Below are positions 1 to 8,410 of a DNA stretch of 64,000 nucleotides, one piece after another. Under the pieces are notes generated by a model. The model was not told where the DNA came from, did no database searches, and saw nothing but the letters and a program-made list of their open reading frames with translations. The position numbers and the translations under genes are program-made. Position 1 is the first letter of the stretch. Every line of letters begins with the position of its first letter. Source of the stretch: Nitrospira sp. Ga0074138. Lineage in GTDB: Bacteria; Nitrospirota; Nitrospiria; Nitrospirales; Nitrospiraceae. The DNA lies in the NCBI GenBank assembly GCA_001464735.1, contig LNDU01000027.1:62001-126000 (forward strand), written 5' to 3'.

Positions 1-225
1 TCTTAGATCCGTATCGTCGTAGGCGTGGTGTAAGACCGATTTGAGGAGGTTGCAGGATATGGCTTTAGCCCGTAGTTGTCTTACATTCTAGGTTTGTTGT
101 ATCGTTGTGCCCATGTTCGTTGACCCTCCAAATCACCGCTCCGAGCTCTCCTCCGATGACCAGAATGAGACACCGGTTGGTGAGGGGCGGGGGACGTCTC
201 GGCTTAGGTTGGTGTAGGTGAGTTG
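1..225. other. Region upstream of mob genes; possible oriT location
   Basis: No convincing gene is visible here. Origins of transfer commonly lie just upstream of mobC/relaxase genes, so this is the natural place for one, but I do not recognise a nic consensus. A short hairpin CACC-GGTT-GGTG lies at 171-182. The oriT assignment is inference from position only. Confidence 0.25.
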
Positions 226-777
226 ATGAGGCAGAGGGCGAAACGCACGACCACGATCACGGTGGATCTGGGGGACCTGAAAGCGCCCTGGCAGACCTGG
301 TGTCAGGACCACGGAATCACACCGAGCCATGCCCTGCGGAATGCCCTTCGGCAGGCTATGGACCGGAGAGCTACGAGGGCTCCGGCGCTTCGGAGTCGCG
401 TTACGCCGAAGCGAGAACGAGCCACCGCTCGCATCGAACTGAACCTGACGACCTCCGAGCTCGCCGCCCTAAAGCGGGTGGCCGGTCACGAAGGCTATGT
501 GCCGACGAAATGGGTGGTCGCGATGATCCGTACGAAACTGACCGGGGAGCCCCATGTGGGCCAGTCGGAGTTGGAGACCTTGGCCCGGTCCAATCAACAA
601 CTGCTTGCCTTGGGCAGGAACCTGAACCAAATTGCGAAAGTTTTGAATACCGCGCCTCAGAACCGGACAGCCTTTCGGGTTGAGGTCATCACCGAACTCT
701 CTCGCGTGATTCAGGCCCATACGAAGAAGGTGTCCGATGTCTTACGAGGGACTGTGGAGCGCTGGCACCTCCAATGA
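226..777 (+). CDS. mobC: MobC-like plasmid mobilisation (relaxosome) protein
   Basis: A basic protein of 183 residues. Its C-terminal half carries the pattern typical of MobC relaxosome accessory proteins: an LNLTTSELAALKRVA segment, followed by GRNLNQIAKVLN near residue 130 and a helical tail. MobC proteins bind near oriT and help the relaxase open the DNA. ATG at 226 is preferred over the TTG one codon upstream. The stop overlaps the next start by 4 bases (774-777), so the two genes are translationally coupled, as is usual for mobC-relaxase pairs. The N-terminal third is basic and not recognised. Family assignment is fairly secure; the DNA target is unknown. Confidence 0.8.
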   Translation: MRQRAKRTTTITVDLGDLKAPWQTWCQDHGITPSHALRNALRQAMDRRATRAPALRSRVTPKRERATARIELNLTTSELAALKRVAGHEGYVPTKWVVAMIRTKLTGEPHVGQSELETLARSNQQLLALGRNLNQIAKVLNTAPQNRTAFRVEVITELSRVIQAHTKKVSDVLRGTVERWHLQ

Positions 778-1757
778 GTTCGACAGGCAGCCAGATTGAC
801 CAGAAGTTGGATGAGTGGGGGAGTCGGCTCTTTAACGTCTCAACGGAGACCGTCCCACGACCGCGTCGCAGCCAGCGCAGTCTTCTTGGCTCAGCCAAGC
901 CTGCGAAGACCGGCGGACGGCTCAGCACGGCACAGGCTCGTGCAACCTATGTGCGGCAGAAACTTCAGGCGATGGTCCGGCGTGCGCCACAAGTTATGGT
1001 GAAACTCGTCAGGGCGCCGAAAGGGATGAAGGGCATCTCGAACAACCTCACCTACATTTCGCGCGATGGCCAACTCGACATTGAGGATCAAGACGGCCAG
1101 GTGATTCAGGGGAAGGAGTCCGTGGCCGATCTGAAAGCCGAATGGCGCGACGGCGGCATGCCGATCGCTCCTGACTCCACCATGCGCGATGCCTTTCATC
1201 TCGTCCTTTCCATGCCGACACGCACCGATCCACTATCGGTCCAACGGGCGGCTCGGGACTTTGCCAAACGGGAGTTCTCAGGGTTTCAGTATGCAATGGT
1301 CCTTCACACCTTCGAAACCGATCCCGATCCGCATCCCTCTCGGCATCCACATGTCCACCTGACGGTCAAAGCGGCGGGTCTCGATGGAGTGCGCTTGAAT
1401 CCGAGAAAGGCGGATCTGCAACGGTGGCGGGAGGGGTTCGCGGAAGCCTTACGAGAACATGGCATTGAAGCCACGACCACGAGCCGGATTCACCGCACGA
1501 CACATGAACGGTGGACGGTGCGGCATCTGCATGAATCGAGCAAAAAAGGGGAGACGCTGGAACGGCTGAAGCGCACCACGCGCCGACATGGACGAGTCCA
1601 GGAAGTTATGCGGAATTATGAGCAGGTGATGCGGGCATTAGCTCGGTCAGATCGTGGGGAGGATCGGCAACTGGCCGAGGACTTGGTCCATTACTTGACT
1701 GAACGGTCGCGGGACGCCACGAAGACTCGTTCGCCGGAGCGGGACCGGTCTTCTTAA
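774..1757 (+). CDS. VirD2/MobA-type relaxase (mobilisation nuclease)
   Basis: A relaxase nicks oriT, stays covalently bound to the 5' end and is exported with the strand by the type IV system. The three-histidine metal motif is visible as HPHVHLTVK (His191, 193, 195), preceded by FHLVLSMP. Tyr94 in NLTYISRDG is the likely nicking tyrosine. At 327 residues it is a minimal relaxase: no primase or helicase domain follows the nuclease, and the LPD7-type domain often attached to TraI-like relaxases is encoded separately at 23860-24963. About the first 70 residues are basic and not typical. It is transcribed with the MobC gene, opposite in direction to the transfer operon 22 kb away. Confidence 0.88.
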   Translation: MSSTGSQIDQKLDEWGSRLFNVSTETVPRPRRSQRSLLGSAKPAKTGGRLSTAQARATYVRQKLQAMVRRAPQVMVKLVRAPKGMKGISNNLTYISRDGQLDIEDQDGQVIQGKESVADLKAEWRDGGMPIAPDSTMRDAFHLVLSMPTRTDPLSVQRAARDFAKREFSGFQYAMVLHTFETDPDPHPSRHPHVHLTVKAAGLDGVRLNPRKADLQRWREGFAEALREHGIEATTTSRIHRTTHERWTVRHLHESSKKGETLERLKRTTRRHGRVQEVMRNYEQVMRALARSDRGEDRQLAEDLVHYLTERSRDATKTRSPERDRSS

Positions 1758-2038
1758 GCTACTGCGCCATCCGTTTCTTGATCCTTTTATTTATTGTTAT
1801 AGCAGCTGTGTCATAGACCTGAGATCTTAGAGGCTGCAGGCTGAACCGTTGTATTGTCCCAAGTGCAAGGATACTGGGGTTAGCTGGGGAGGCAGGCACC
1901 AAACGGGGCCGTTTTGGGGTAGGTGTGGAACGTGAAATTTGTGGAACCTCATGCATGGATGTGGTGATCTGTGAAGATTGAAGTCTCTGTATTCCAGATG
2001 ATTTCTGAAGGACAAAAGGGTAAGCTGCGCCACGCTAT
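1758..2038. other. Intergenic region before the defence operon
   Basis: It is more A+T-rich than its surroundings (for example around 1770-1810). No gene, strong hairpin or clear promoter could be assigned. It should hold the promoter of the helicase-AIPR-Mod-Res operon. Confidence 0.4.
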
Positions 2039-4924
2039 GTGGTTACCATCCAAGGGGGTCTTGAGTTGATAGGGCTGACTCCCTACCACGCCAAGTATTT
2101 TGCCCATGAACTCACCAAACGCTGTCCGTCGGATAGCATTGAAAAGCTCGCCAGTGCTCTGGTTGATGCCCAGGTCGATCTAAATCCCCATCAGATTGAA
2201 GCAGCCCTGTTCGCTTTTCGTTCTCCACTTTCAAAAGGTGCGCTGCTAGCCGATGAGGTTGGTCTTGGAAAGACCATTGAGGCGGGGCTCGTGCTGTCAC
2301 AGAAATGGGCAGAGCGAAAGCGGCGCATCCTCGTCATTACCCCGTCGAATCTCCGTAAACAGTGGCATCAGGAGCTGCTAGAGAAGTTTTTCTTGCCCTG
2401 CTGCATTCTGGAGACGAAGTCCTACAACGATACGGTCCGCCAAGGTCATGTCCGGCCGTTCGAGTGCGACGACATCATCATTTGCTCCTACCAGTTTGCT
2501 CGCTCGAAAGCGGCTGAGATCAGTCTGATGCGGTGGGACCTTGTGGTGATCGACGAAGCCCATCGCTTACGGAACGTCTATAAGCCGACGAACGTCATTG
2601 CCAACACTATTAAGCATGCCCTCAAGGACGCACCGAAGCTGCTTCTCACTGCCACGCCACTGCAGAATTCGTTACTCGAACTGTATGGACTGGTCAGTGT
2701 GGTGGACGACCGTATCTTTGGTGACCTCAAGAGTTTCAAAGAGCAGTTTGCGAACCTGCACAACCAAGCTACGTTCGAAACCCTGAAGGCTCGTCTGCAG
2801 CCGCTTTGCAAGCGCACGCTTCGCCGCCAAGTATTGCCCTATGTGCGCTATACCAAGCGCTTACCGATGATGCAGCCCTTTACGCCGGCTGAAAATGAAG
2901 ATCGACTCTATCATCTCGTGTCCGACTATCTCCGGCGTGACAACCTGCAAGCGCTCCCATCGAGTCAACGATCTCTCATGACTCTCGTCCTTCGCAAACT
3001 CTTGGCCTCGTCTTCGTTTGCAATCGCCGGAGCGCTGGATTCCATGAGTTCGCGTCTCCGTGAACGTCTTCGACTCGCCGATGGGCCAAATCCGCTAGAG
3101 GAGGCCCTGGAAGAAGACTTTGAGACACTCGATGAGATGGCCGAGGAGTGGGATGAGGAAGAAGCCGCCTCAAAAGTGCTCACAGAGGCCGATCGCAAAG
3201 CCATTCAACAAGAAATCGACGACCTCGAAAGCTTCCGCAAGCTGGCGGTGTCGATTACTCATAATGCAAAGGGACAAGCGCTCCTCACCGCGCTGCGCAC
3301 GGCCTTTGGCAAAGCAGAAGAATTAGGCGCGGCACAAAAGGCCATTATCTTTACCGAGTCCCGCCGCACTCAGGAATATCTCCTCCGGGTCCTGGCCGAT
3401 AGTCCCTGGAAAGACCACATCGTTCTGTTTAACGGCTCGAACAATGACCCCCGATCGAAGCAGATCTACCAAGAATGGCTACAGCGCCATCAAGGGACAG
3501 ATCGAATCACCGGGTCACGGTCAGCCGATCTGCGCTCCGCGATCGTGGATTACTTCAAGGAACAGGGCCAGATAATGATTGCCACGGAAGCGGGATCGGA
3601 GGGCATCAACCTCCAATTCTGTTCTCTCGTCGTGAACTATGACCTCCTATGGAATCCCCAGCGAATCGAACAACGCATCGGCCGCTGTCACCGGTATGGA
3701 CAAAAGCACGATGTCGTTGTAGTGAACTTCCTCAATCAGAATAACGAAGCCGATCAACATGTCTTTCGCTTGCTCTCTGAGAAGTTCCTGTTGTTTGAAG
3801 GCGTCTTCGGGGCCAGTGACGAAGTACTGGGGGCGATTGAATCGGGCGTGGATTTCGAAAAGCGTATTGCCGATATTTATCAGCGCTGCCGCACCCCACA
3901 AGAGATCAAGACATCATTTGAGCAGCTCCAGGGTGAGCTTGGCACCCAAGTCGACGAAGTCATGACTCGTGCTCGCCAGCTCCTGTTCGAACACTTTGAT
4001 GATGAGGTACGAGAAAAGCTGCGTGTGAGTGATGAAAGCTCACGGCTGTATCTGAATCGGTACGAACGCATCTTGATGCAACTCACGCGCTTTGAGTTGC
4101 GCAATCATGCCGACTTTCTTTCGGACACCTCGTTCCGGCTCAACTCCTGTCCTTTCAAAGGGGAGATTCCCCTGGGGCTCTATGAACTACCTCGTCGAAC
4201 TGGAGAAGCGCATCTCTATCGCTTGGCACATCTACTGGCAGAGCAGGTTTTGGAACAGGCGAAAACCCGCCAGCTTGATTCGGCAGAACTGACGTTTGAG
4301 TATGGCAAGCACGACGGTAAGGTCAGTGTGGTGGAACCGCTTATCGGCAAGTCCGGGGTTCTGACTCTCTCGCTGTTCACCGTAGAAGCGCTGGATCAGG
4401 CCGAAGACTATCTCATTTCAACGGGGGTGACCGACAGCGGCGAGGTGTTGGACGAGGAAGCTGTTCGGCGCCTGTTCTCCCTGCCTGCCACTGTCACGCA
4501 GCAGGAGAACTCCGTGGTTGAGCCTCCAACACTCTGTAAGCGAACGGAAGAACGTCAGGACGCTATCCGCCGCCACATCTCACATCGCAATGCGGAGTTC
4601 TTCGAGATCGAAGCCGACAAGCTGGACGCCTGGGCCGATGACTTGAAAGTGGGCTTAGACCGAGAGATTAAGGAATTCGACCGGCAGATCAAGGAAGCTC
4701 GAAGGACTGCAGTGGCAGCGCTCACTCTGGAAGAGAAACTCGCCGGGCAAAAACAGATCAAGGCGATCGAAGCCGAACGAGGCAAGCGCCGCAGAGCGTT
4801 GTTTGATGCCCAGGATGAGATCGACATTCGGCGTGGACAGCTCATCTCGGAAATTGAAGGCAAGTTGCAACAAAAGGTAAGCTCCCAGCAGCTTTTTACC
4901 ATCCGATGGGCAGTTGCTTCTTAA
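2039..4924 (+). CDS. SNF2-family helicase/translocase of a defence operon
   Basis: Superfamily 2 ATPase of 961 residues, similar in build to SNF2/RapA-type DNA translocases. Walker A is DEVGLGKT (residues 72-79) and the Walker B box is DEAH (172-175). LLTATPLQN is motif III, and the C-terminal helicase lobe has ATEAGSEGINLQ followed by RIEQRIGRCHRYGQ, the classical SNF2 motifs V and VI. The last 110 residues are predicted coiled coil (many E/K/R heptads). The start is uncertain: GTG at 2039 has no good ribosome site, while TTG at 2066 follows AAGGGGG. It is the first of four closely packed genes (1-base gap to the AIPR gene). In this context it probably remodels or scans DNA for the restriction module; that role is inference. 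Confidence 0.85.
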   Translation: MVTIQGGLELIGLTPYHAKYFAHELTKRCPSDSIEKLASALVDAQVDLNPHQIEAALFAFRSPLSKGALLADEVGLGKTIEAGLVLSQKWAERKRRILVITPSNLRKQWHQELLEKFFLPCCILETKSYNDTVRQGHVRPFECDDIIICSYQFARSKAAEISLMRWDLVVIDEAHRLRNVYKPTNVIANTIKHALKDAPKLLLTATPLQNSLLELYGLVSVVDDRIFGDLKSFKEQFANLHNQATFETLKARLQPLCKRTLRRQVLPYVRYTKRLPMMQPFTPAENEDRLYHLVSDYLRRDNLQALPSSQRSLMTLVLRKLLASSSFAIAGALDSMSSRLRERLRLADGPNPLEEALEEDFETLDEMAEEWDEEEAASKVLTEADRKAIQQEIDDLESFRKLAVSITHNAKGQALLTALRTAFGKAEELGAAQKAIIFTESRRTQEYLLRVLADSPWKDHIVLFNGSNNDPRSKQIYQEWLQRHQGTDRITGSRSADLRSAIVDYFKEQGQIMIATEAGSEGINLQFCSLVVNYDLLWNPQRIEQRIGRCHRYGQKHDVVVVNFLNQNNEADQHVFRLLSEKFLLFEGVFGASDEVLGAIESGVDFEKRIADIYQRCRTPQEIKTSFEQLQGELGTQVDEVMTRARQLLFEHFDDEVREKLRVSDESSRLYLNRYERILMQLTRFELRNHADFLSDTSFRLNSCPFKGEIPLGLYELPRRTGEAHLYRLAHLLAEQVLEQAKTRQLDSAELTFEYGKHDGKVSVVEPLIGKSGVLTLSLFTVEALDQAEDYLISTGVTDSGEVLDEEAVRRLFSLPATVTQQENSVVEPPTLCKRTEERQDAIRRHISHRNAEFFEIEADKLDAWADDLKVGLDREIKEFDRQIKEARRTAVAALTLEEKLAGQKQIKAIEAERGKRRRALFDAQDEIDIRRGQLISEIEGKLQQKVSSQQLFTIRWAVAS

Positions 4925-4925
4925 T

Positions 4926-6752
4926 ATGAGCTCCTTAGAACAACACCACAGCGTGCTCCTCCAGAAGTGTCTTGCTGATGAATTTATTCCTTACTTGCCT
5001 CCCCTTCTGGATAAGACAAAACCAGAGGAGGAACAAAACCGAAAAAATCTCTCACGTGCATTTAGTGCCTTTGCGATACACCGTATTTGTGGTGTTCCAA
5101 AGTTAGATGCAGCAGCCTCGGTTATCGATGATTTTGATGACTATGGCATTGATGCAATTTATTACCACGCGCTGACTGAAACTTTATATTTGGTGCAATC
5201 CAAGCTCAAAGCCACGGAAGAGTTCAAGCAAGACGAAGCGCTAGCATTCTGCCAAGGAATTAAAAAACTAATAAAGCAAGACTTCAACGGATTCAATCCC
5301 AATGTCCAAAATCGCAAAGCTGAAATAGAGGATGCACTCGATAACTGCAGCCAAATTCAACTTGTTGTGGCGCATACAGGCACAGGCATTACAAAGCATG
5401 CAAAAGGAGCAATTGACGAGCTTCTTGCTGATAACCATCACGGTGAGGAAAGACTTCAGAAGCAGGTGATCAATTACGATGCCCATCGAGTCTTACAGGA
5501 CCTGCGCGATTCAAAAGCCTACGAAAGAGTTGATGTTGATTTGTGGGTTCAGAAATGTTCATCCGTAGCTGAACCACGAGTCACATACTTCGGGCTCATC
5601 CCCCTTGAGGACTTGGTTTGTCTCCACAATAGCCAAGGCAAAGCCTTGTATGAAAGAAACATCAGAACATTCCTCGGCCACCAAACGGAAGTAAATGCCT
5701 CTATTCAGCGGACGCTTGCGAGCATGCCCCAAGACTTCTTGTACTTAAACAATGGGATTACAGCGTTGTGTCAAGAAATCAACCCTAAAAGTGATAAGGG
5801 CGGGAAAAAGCGACTTAAGATAAGAGGGTTTACGGTGATCAATGGAGCACAGACGATTGCTTCATCTGCTCAATTTCTTGATGAGAATAAAGCGGCGGAT
5901 ATCTCGAAGGCTAGAGTTTTCCTCACGCTGATAAAGGCAGACGCTGATGGGTCGTTTGGAAAATCAGTAACGCGAGCAAGAAATCATCAGAACCCGGTCC
6001 TGCTTTCAAATTTTGCTGCCCTTGATGACGAACAAGAGCGCTTACGCCGCGAGATCGCACACCTTAAAATCAGATATGCTTACAAGGCTGAAGGACCGGA
6101 CACAGCCAACAAAACGAATCGAATTCGAATTGATGAGGCGGCTCAAGCTTTGTCAATGTTGCAGCAAGACCCGCGCTATGTTGTTTGGTTAAAGAAAGAA
6201 CCGGCTCGACTTCTCGATACATCTTCGGAGCAATACAAGGCTTTGTTTAGCAAGGCGGTCACGGCCTTTCAGCTTATTAATGCTGTGCGTGTTAACAGGT
6301 TCATCCAGCAAAGGATGGAGATCGAATCGTTGGAAACTAGCGGCCAAGAGAGGCTTGTTTATAAACATGGAAGTTACGCTATGGCTTGGGTCTTGGCCAA
6401 GCGGTTGCGCTCAGCTATTTCTTCCCCAGCCTTGATAGACGAGGGGAAATTAGCAATTGCTCTAAGCGTACCTTTCGATGAACTGCGTCAAATGTTATGG
6501 GAGAAAACCAACGCCGCGACGCTTGTCACAGAGGGGCCTCCACCAGAGTATTTTAGAGGACCACTTGCTTTATTCCGGAACCAAACAGACGTTGTGCCGT
6601 TATTGCAGGAAGTGGCTATTGCGAGTTTTGGCTTGACCCAAGATCCAGTAGTGGAGCACAAGAGACAGCAGCAAGCACCGGGACAGCCATACCCAGAAGG
6701 GCTATTTGCCTATCTGATATCGAAAGCCCCACAGATAGGAAACCTGTCATGA
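4926..6752 (+). CDS. AIPR-family (abortive infection phage resistance) protein with nuclease-like N-terminus
   Basis: A 608-residue protein. The AIPR core is recognised by YLNNGIT (273-279) and VINGAQTI (about 304-311), the two hallmark boxes of this abortive-infection family. The N-terminal part contains DDYGIDAI followed by LVQSK, so Asp76 and Gln91-x-Lys93 are spaced like the D...(E/Q)xK catalytic set of PD-(D/E)xK nucleases. I infer a DNase or RNase effector. ATG at 4926 directly follows the helicase stop; a TTG at 4914 would overlap it. The stop overlaps the methyltransferase start (ATGA). The gene is visibly more A+T-rich than its neighbours (23 G/C of 60 in 5221-5280), which suggests a separate origin. 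Confidence 0.82.
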   Translation: MSSLEQHHSVLLQKCLADEFIPYLPPLLDKTKPEEEQNRKNLSRAFSAFAIHRICGVPKLDAAASVIDDFDDYGIDAIYYHALTETLYLVQSKLKATEEFKQDEALAFCQGIKKLIKQDFNGFNPNVQNRKAEIEDALDNCSQIQLVVAHTGTGITKHAKGAIDELLADNHHGEERLQKQVINYDAHRVLQDLRDSKAYERVDVDLWVQKCSSVAEPRVTYFGLIPLEDLVCLHNSQGKALYERNIRTFLGHQTEVNASIQRTLASMPQDFLYLNNGITALCQEINPKSDKGGKKRLKIRGFTVINGAQTIASSAQFLDENKAADISKARVFLTLIKADADGSFGKSVTRARNHQNPVLLSNFAALDDEQERLRREIAHLKIRYAYKAEGPDTANKTNRIRIDEAAQALSMLQQDPRYVVWLKKEPARLLDTSSEQYKALFSKAVTAFQLINAVRVNRFIQQRMEIESLETSGQERLVYKHGSYAMAWVLAKRLRSAISSPALIDEGKLAIALSVPFDELRQMLWEKTNAATLVTEGPPPEYFRGPLALFRNQTDVVPLLQEVAIASFGLTQDPVVEHKRQQQAPGQPYPEGLFAYLISKAPQIGNLS

Positions 6753-8410
6753 AGACAAAACAAAAGCTCGAACTCACCTGGATTGGGAAAGAGAACCGAC
6801 CGAAGCTGGAGCCGCGGATTTTGCTGGAGGACCGCGAGAAGTCCTACCACGCCTCGCATCGAGTCACTGACCACGACCTATTCGACAACCGTCTCATTTT
6901 TGGCGACAACCTGCTGGCGCTCAAGGCACTTGAGCAGGAGTTCAGGGGCAAGATCAAGTGTATCTATATAGATCCGCCGTACAACACTGGCAGCGCATTC
7001 GCAGAGTATGATGACGGCTTGGAGCATTCAATCTGGCTTGCGATGATGCGCGATAGAATTGAATTGCTTCACTCATTGCTGTCCGAAGATGGGTCACTAT
7101 GGATTCATCTCGACGATAACGAGGCGCACTACTGCAAAATCCTCCTCGATGAAATCTTTGGCCGGCAACAGTTCGTGGCCAATATCGTTTGGCAAAAGTC
7201 CTACGCGGTTCGGAGCAATGCCGAGTTTTTCTCTACTTCTCATGAGCACATACTTGTTGTTTGCAAAGAGCGGACTAAGTTCAGCCCTAATAAGTTCACG
7301 CGCACCGATGAGCAAGAGGAACGATTTTCAAACCCCGATAATGACCCTCGCGGTCCTTGGCAGTCAGTGGCGATGACTATCAGCCTCGTTGGGGGTGCTC
7401 GCGGACGTCAATTTGCTAAGACCGGAAAGTCTGAGAACATCTTCGAGGTAACTTCACCAAGCGGCGTAAAGTTTCTACCGCCGCCAAACCGATGCTGGAG
7501 TCGCAATCCCACAGGTTTCGCAGCATTGGAAAAGGACAATCGGATTTGGTGGGGGCCAAATGGAGACCGAGCACCAAGGTCTAAAATGTTTCTATCCGAA
7601 TCCGATGGCGGAATGTTGCCAACAACTCTCTGGTCTGGCGGTGAAACTTTTGGCTTCAACCAAGACGGTGTGCGAGAAGTTCGGGAGTTGAATCTCGGTG
7701 AAACGTTTTCGACGCCAAAGCCGGAACAACTGTTATCGAAAGTCTTGGAGCTTGCGACGAACGTAGGTGACATCGTCCTCGATTCGTTTGCTGGCTCAGG
7801 AACTACGGGCGCAGTGGCTCACAAAATGGGGCGTAGGTGGATTATGGTTGAGCTGAATTCACACTGCCACACTCTGATTATGCCTCGCTTGAAAAAGGTC
7901 ATCGACGGCAGTGACCCCGGCGGCGTCACAAAGGCCACGGGCTGGAAGGGGGGCGGAGGATTCCGCTACTACCATCTCGCGCCGTCCCTCCTGGAGAAAG
8001 ATAAGTGGGGCAACTGGGTTGTCAACAAAGCCTACAATTCGGCGATGCTGGCTCAAGCTGTCTGTAAGCTGGAAGGTTTCATCTATGCACCAAGTGATTC
8101 CATCTATTGGCAGCAGGGCCATTCGACCGAACGAGACTTTATCTATGTCACGACTCAGAACCTGAGCCATGATCAGTTGCAGGCATTGAGCGATGAAGTT
8201 GGCGAAGAGCGTTCGCTCCTAGTGCTGTGCCCTGCATTTCGAGGCAAGCCCGATAAGTATCCCAATCTCACGATCAAGAAGATTCCCAAGACTGTGCTTA
8301 CCCGCTGCGAGTGGGGCCATGACGATTACAGCCTGAAGATCGAGAATTTGCCCAAAGCGCCGATTCCACCCGACCGAATGGAACTTCTTGGCGAAGAGGC
8401 GAAATCATGA
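6749..8410 (+). CDS. Type III-like (Mod) N6-adenine/N4-cytosine DNA methyltransferase
   Basis: A 553-residue amino-methyltransferase. The catalytic motif DPPY (75-78) lies before the AdoMet-binding motif DSFAGSGTT (345-353). This is the beta-class order found in type III Mod subunits, with the target-recognition region between them. The protein would methylate host DNA so that the Res partner spares it, and would supply sequence specificity to the complex. It overlaps both neighbours by ATGA (6749-6752 and 8407-8410), so its dosage is tied to the AIPR and Res proteins. Amino-group methylation is family knowledge; adenine is most likely for a type III enzyme. The recognition sequence cannot be read from the gene. 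Confidence 0.9.
   Translation: MKTKQKLELTWIGKENRPKLEPRILLEDREKSYHASHRVTDHDLFDNRLIFGDNLLALKALEQEFRGKIKCIYIDPPYNTGSAFAEYDDGLEHSIWLAMMRDRIELLHSLLSEDGSLWIHLDDNEAHYCKILLDEIFGRQQFVANIVWQKSYAVRSNAEFFSTSHEHILVVCKERTKFSPNKFTRTDEQEERFSNPDNDPRGPWQSVAMTISLVGGARGRQFAKTGKSENIFEVTSPSGVKFLPPPNRCWSRNPTGFAALEKDNRIWWGPNGDRAPRSKMFLSESDGGMLPTTLWSGGETFGFNQDGVREVRELNLGETFSTPKPEQLLSKVLELATNVGDIVLDSFAGSGTTGAVAHKMGRRWIMVELNSHCHTLIMPRLKKVIDGSDPGGVTKATGWKGGGGFRYYHLAPSLLEKDKWGNWVVNKAYNSAMLAQAVCKLEGFIYAPSDSIYWQQGHSTERDFIYVTTQNLSHDQLQALSDEVGEERSLLVLCPAFRGKPDKYPNLTIKKIPKTVLTRCEWGHDDYSLKIENLPKAPIPPDRMELLGEEAKS

Noticed and set aside
1827..2033. Minus-strand ORFs between the relaxase and the helicase
   Set aside because: They are short, overlap each other in different frames, have no recognisable motif and no ribosome site.
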